This document shows, piece after piece, positions 61,958-64,000 of a stretch of 64,000 bases of DNA. The notes beneath the pieces were generated by a model. It was not told where the DNA came from. It did no database searches and was given only the letters and a program-made list of their open reading frames with translations. Numbering within the stretch: position 1 is the first letter of the stretch; each line of letters opens with the position of its first letter. The position numbers were made by a program, and so were the translations under genes. This stretch comes from Phycisphaerales bacterium (lineage in GTDB: Bacteria; Planctomycetota; Phycisphaerae; Phycisphaerales; UBA1924), in contig JAJDDJ010000008.1 of assembly GCA_029260395.1 (NCBI GenBank), positions 1 to 64,000 of the forward strand. Reading direction: 5' to 3'.

Positions 61958-62572
61958 TCACCGGGACCGCAGCTCGGCCTCGACATCGACCGGTCGCTCA
62001 CTGACCCAGGCGAGCTCGGCGAGCGCGTCGGTCAGCGCTCGCACGGGCGAGGCCCGCTGGTCGTCGGAATCTATCGGGAGCGCGGTCGACGCCCGTTGGC
62101 CTGCGGCGAACGACTCAATGAGCGCCGTGATCCTGCCCATCGGGGGCTCGTAGCCCGCGACCGGGCCTACCTGTTCACCCGCTCCCGGTGCGCCCTCGGC
62201 ACCTGGATACACGCCGGTCGCGCGGGTGAGTGTCCAGAGCCGATCGATCTGCTCGGGCGTAAGCCTTCGGGTCATAGGCGGGAAATCGCTGGGCGACGCG
62301 GCGGTGCCATGCGAGGCCCGGAGCACGCCGTCGGCCTCGATGACGTACCGCGCGGGGCGGACAGCCCTGGGCAACTGGGAGGTATCAGTCGAGCTGATCG
62401 GGTCGGCTGAGGGCAGGTCATAGACCGTCACGCCCAGCACGAAGTCGTCGGGCGCAGCCTCGGAGTCCATGCTGCCGTGCGAGGCGCACCCGCCGAGCAA
62501 CAGGCTCAGCAGCAGCGATAGGCCAAGGCACAAGCAGCCAGCGAACGCTTTGGGGGTCAGGCAGTGGATCAC
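61958..62572 (-). CDS. Lipoprotein of unknown function
   Basis: 204 residues from the GTG at 62572. Signal peptide with lipobox LGGC (Cys29), then a soluble region (FVLGVTVYDLPSADP, LTPEQIDRLWTLTRATG) with no known motif. The open frame extends far upstream but that part overlaps the pheT start on the other strand. Divergent from pheT, with about 75 bases between starts. Confidence 0.7.
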   Translation of the reverse strand: MIHCLTPKAFAGCLCLGLSLLLSLLLGGCASHGSMDSEAAPDDFVLGVTVYDLPSADPISSTDTSQLPRAVRPARYVIEADGVLRASHGTAASPSDFPPMTRRLTPEQIDRLWTLTRATGVYPGAEGAPGAGEQVGPVAGYEPPMGRITALIESFAAGQRASTALPIDSDDQRASPVRALTDALAELAWVSERPVDVEAELRSR

Positions 62573-62647
62573 AGCGCGTGAGTGTAGTGGCTCTGGGCAC
62601 TGCCATGCGCGGGCGGCCAGTAAGCCACGGGCGTAGGCTTGAGCACC

Positions 62648-64000
62648 ATGGATGTATCGCTCAACTGGTTGAACACGCTGATCGAGCCTTCTGGTCTGTC
62701 GGCGGACGAGGTGGATGAAGCACTGACCGCCGCGGGCTTCCCGATCGAGGGTGCCGAGAAACTGCCCGATGGCGACGTTCGGCTGGATGTCGAGGTCACA
62801 TCCAACCGGGGCGATGTGCTCGGCCACGTCGGAGCGGCCCGCGAGCTGGCGGCGGTGACGGGCCGAACGCTCATCGAGCCAACCTGGGACGAGCCCGAGC
62901 GGTCGGGCGATGTGAGCCAGTCTCTGACGCTCATCAACCACGAGCCGGAGATGTGCCCGCTGTTCACGGCTCAGGTGATTCGGGGCGTCAAAGTCGGCCC
63001 GAGCCCCAAGTGGCTGGTGGATCGGCTTGAAGCGGTCGGTCAGCGGACCATCAACAACGTAGTGGACGTGACGAACTACATCACGATGGAGCTGGGCCAC
63101 CCCTGCCACGTGTTCGACCTGGCCAAGCTGGCCGGGCAGACGCTGGAGATTCGCTACGCGAAAGAAGGCGAGAAGCTGACCACGCTCGACGGCAAACAGC
63201 GAACGCTCAAGGCGAGCGACCTGGTGGTCGCGGACGCTGATCGCGCGCAGTCACTCGCGGGCGTCATCGGCGGCCAGGACAGCGAGGTCACCGAAAACAC
63301 CACCGATGTAGTATTCGAAATGGCAACGTGGGACCCGGTAACGGTTCGCACGCAGGCCCGGCGGCTGGCGATCCGCACCGATGCGAGCTACCGCTTCGAG
63401 CGTGGCGTAGCACCCAGCGAGATCGCGCGTGCAGCGTTCAGAGCGGTCGCGATGATCCACGAGGTCGCGGGCGGCACGGTCTGCGAGGGCGTGCTCGAAG
63501 ACGGCGATGACGAGGCCGAACGATCCGCAGTAACGCTCCGTCCGGCGCGCACACGCGCGATTCTCGGAGTCGATGTCCCCGACCTGCGCCAGCGGGAACT
63601 GCTCGAACGCATCGGGATCGACGTCAATGCCGGAGCCGACGGCTCGCTTGCGTGCCTGCCCCCAGCGTTTCGGCTCGATCTCACACGGGAGATCGATCTC
63701 ATCGAAGAGGTCGCCCGACTCAACGGACTCGACGCCATCCCACAGGCTCAGCAGGTGGGCGTGGTCGTCAAGGGCCAGAGCACGCGCGAGCGGGGCTTGC
63801 GCGAGATCGGCTCGCTGCTGGTGGGCCTTGGGTTCTACGAGACGGTCACGTTCAGCTTCTGCTCCGTCGAGCGGTCGAAGCCCTGGGTGGGCAATGGTCT
63901 TCGCACGGTCGCGGTCGATGACGAGCGCCGGGGCTCGGAGCCGGTGCTGAGGCCCTCGGCGCTGACGGGCCTGCTCGCGTGCCGACGGTCGAACCAGGAC
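62648..64000 (+). CDS. pheT: Phenylalanine-tRNA ligase beta subunit (5' part; runs off the window)
   Basis: 451 codons visible without a stop. MDVSLNWLNTLI at the start, then VEVTSNRGDVLGHVGAAREL, NNVVDVTNYI (B3/4 editing-type region) and TDASYRFERGVAP (B5) are all family landmarks, with the catalytic-like core FYETVTFSFCS near the edge. The beta subunit of the PheRS heterotetramer. The tRNA-binding OB domain normally at residues about 40-150 is absent: residue 45 continues straight into the next domain. pheS is not in the window. Confidence 0.93.
   Translation, partial: MDVSLNWLNTLIEPSGLSADEVDEALTAAGFPIEGAEKLPDGDVRLDVEVTSNRGDVLGHVGAARELAAVTGRTLIEPTWDEPERSGDVSQSLTLINHEPEMCPLFTAQVIRGVKVGPSPKWLVDRLEAVGQRTINNVVDVTNYITMELGHPCHVFDLAKLAGQTLEIRYAKEGEKLTTLDGKQRTLKASDLVVADADRAQSLAGVIGGQDSEVTENTTDVVFEMATWDPVTVRTQARRLAIRTDASYRFERGVAPSEIARAAFRAVAMIHEVAGGTVCEGVLEDGDDEAERSAVTLRPARTRAILGVDVPDLRQRELLERIGIDVNAGADGSLACLPPAFRLDLTREIDLIEEVARLNGLDAIPQAQQVGVVVKGQSTRERGLREIGSLLVGLGFYETVTFSFCSVERSKPWVGNGLRTVAVDDERRGSEPVLRPSALTGLLACRRSNQD

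Noticed and set aside
1-64000. CRISPR arrays, insertion sequences and prophage genes
   Set aside because: I found no repeat-spacer series, transposase, integrase or phage structural gene anywhere in the window.

Overview
The window looks like chromosomal DNA of a GC-rich planctomycete, most likely class Phycisphaerae. Three things point there: a LEPR-type secretion motif at the N-terminus of a giant secreted peptidase, C-terminal PEP-CTERM-like tails of the 'PAP...RRR' type, and repeated small membrane proteins with a CxxC...CPECG zinc ribbon. The taxonomy is my inference; no database search was possible. Nearly all genes have the same strong GC bias. There is no prophage, insertion sequence or CRISPR array.

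Layout. 1-331 is the 5' part of a 16S rRNA gene on the minus strand, with a recognisable promoter and a boxA-like leader element. 0.9-8.2 kb (minus) holds mcsA-mcsB-comF, rpmB, a DegT-type aminotransferase, dnaA and an acetyltransferase. 8.4-11.9 kb holds a secreted unknown, rpmA, and kdsA and waaA (KDO synthesis and transfer) on either side of tRNA-Val. 12.2-20.7 kb is two large secreted proteases, convergent, each with its own terminator: an 1839-residue subtilisin-type peptidase and an 899-residue zinc metalloprotease. 20.9-27.3 kb has tRNA-Ser, a PilT-type ATPase, a LuxR regulator, a LOG-family protein, apt and a secreted hydrolase. 27.4-32.5 kb has a PH-domain membrane protein, a PEP-CTERM protein, a GAF-SpoIIE phosphatase lying between two copies of a 48-bp repeat, and a large zinc-ribbon membrane protein.

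32.5-37.7 kb carries thrS, an ankyrin-like Tat protein, a frameshifted gene, and arsR-arsM (arsenic sensing and methylation). 37.8-39.5 kb is a translationally coupled PadR regulator and an anti-sigma-like membrane protein. 39.7-45.5 kb has nrdR, then the two subunits of a 3-oxoacid CoA-transferase separated by a CHRD-PEP-CTERM gene and a Fur-box-controlled feoA-feoB iron-uptake locus with two small membrane genes. 45.6-51.4 kb holds a membrane-anchored unknown, an M19 dipeptidase and hrpA. 51.6-56.0 kb is one 1460-residue protein joining a degenerate kinase domain, a membrane helix and a C-terminal sulfatase-modifying-factor-like domain.

56.1-64.0 kb begins with homogentisate dioxygenase (hmgA), then a tandem family of small membrane zinc-ribbon paralogs (three overlapping genes and a fourth 1.6 kb away), a lipoprotein that fuses a Cys-X5-Arg phosphatase domain to a cytochrome c'-like C-terminus, another lipoprotein, and the start of pheT, which runs off the window and appears to lack the usual N-terminal tRNA-binding domain.

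The most novel items are the phosphatase-cytochrome lipoprotein, the pseudokinase/FGE-like protein, the zinc-ribbon paralog array, the PadR-coupled membrane protein, and the repeat-flanked phosphatase with a pseudogene tail.
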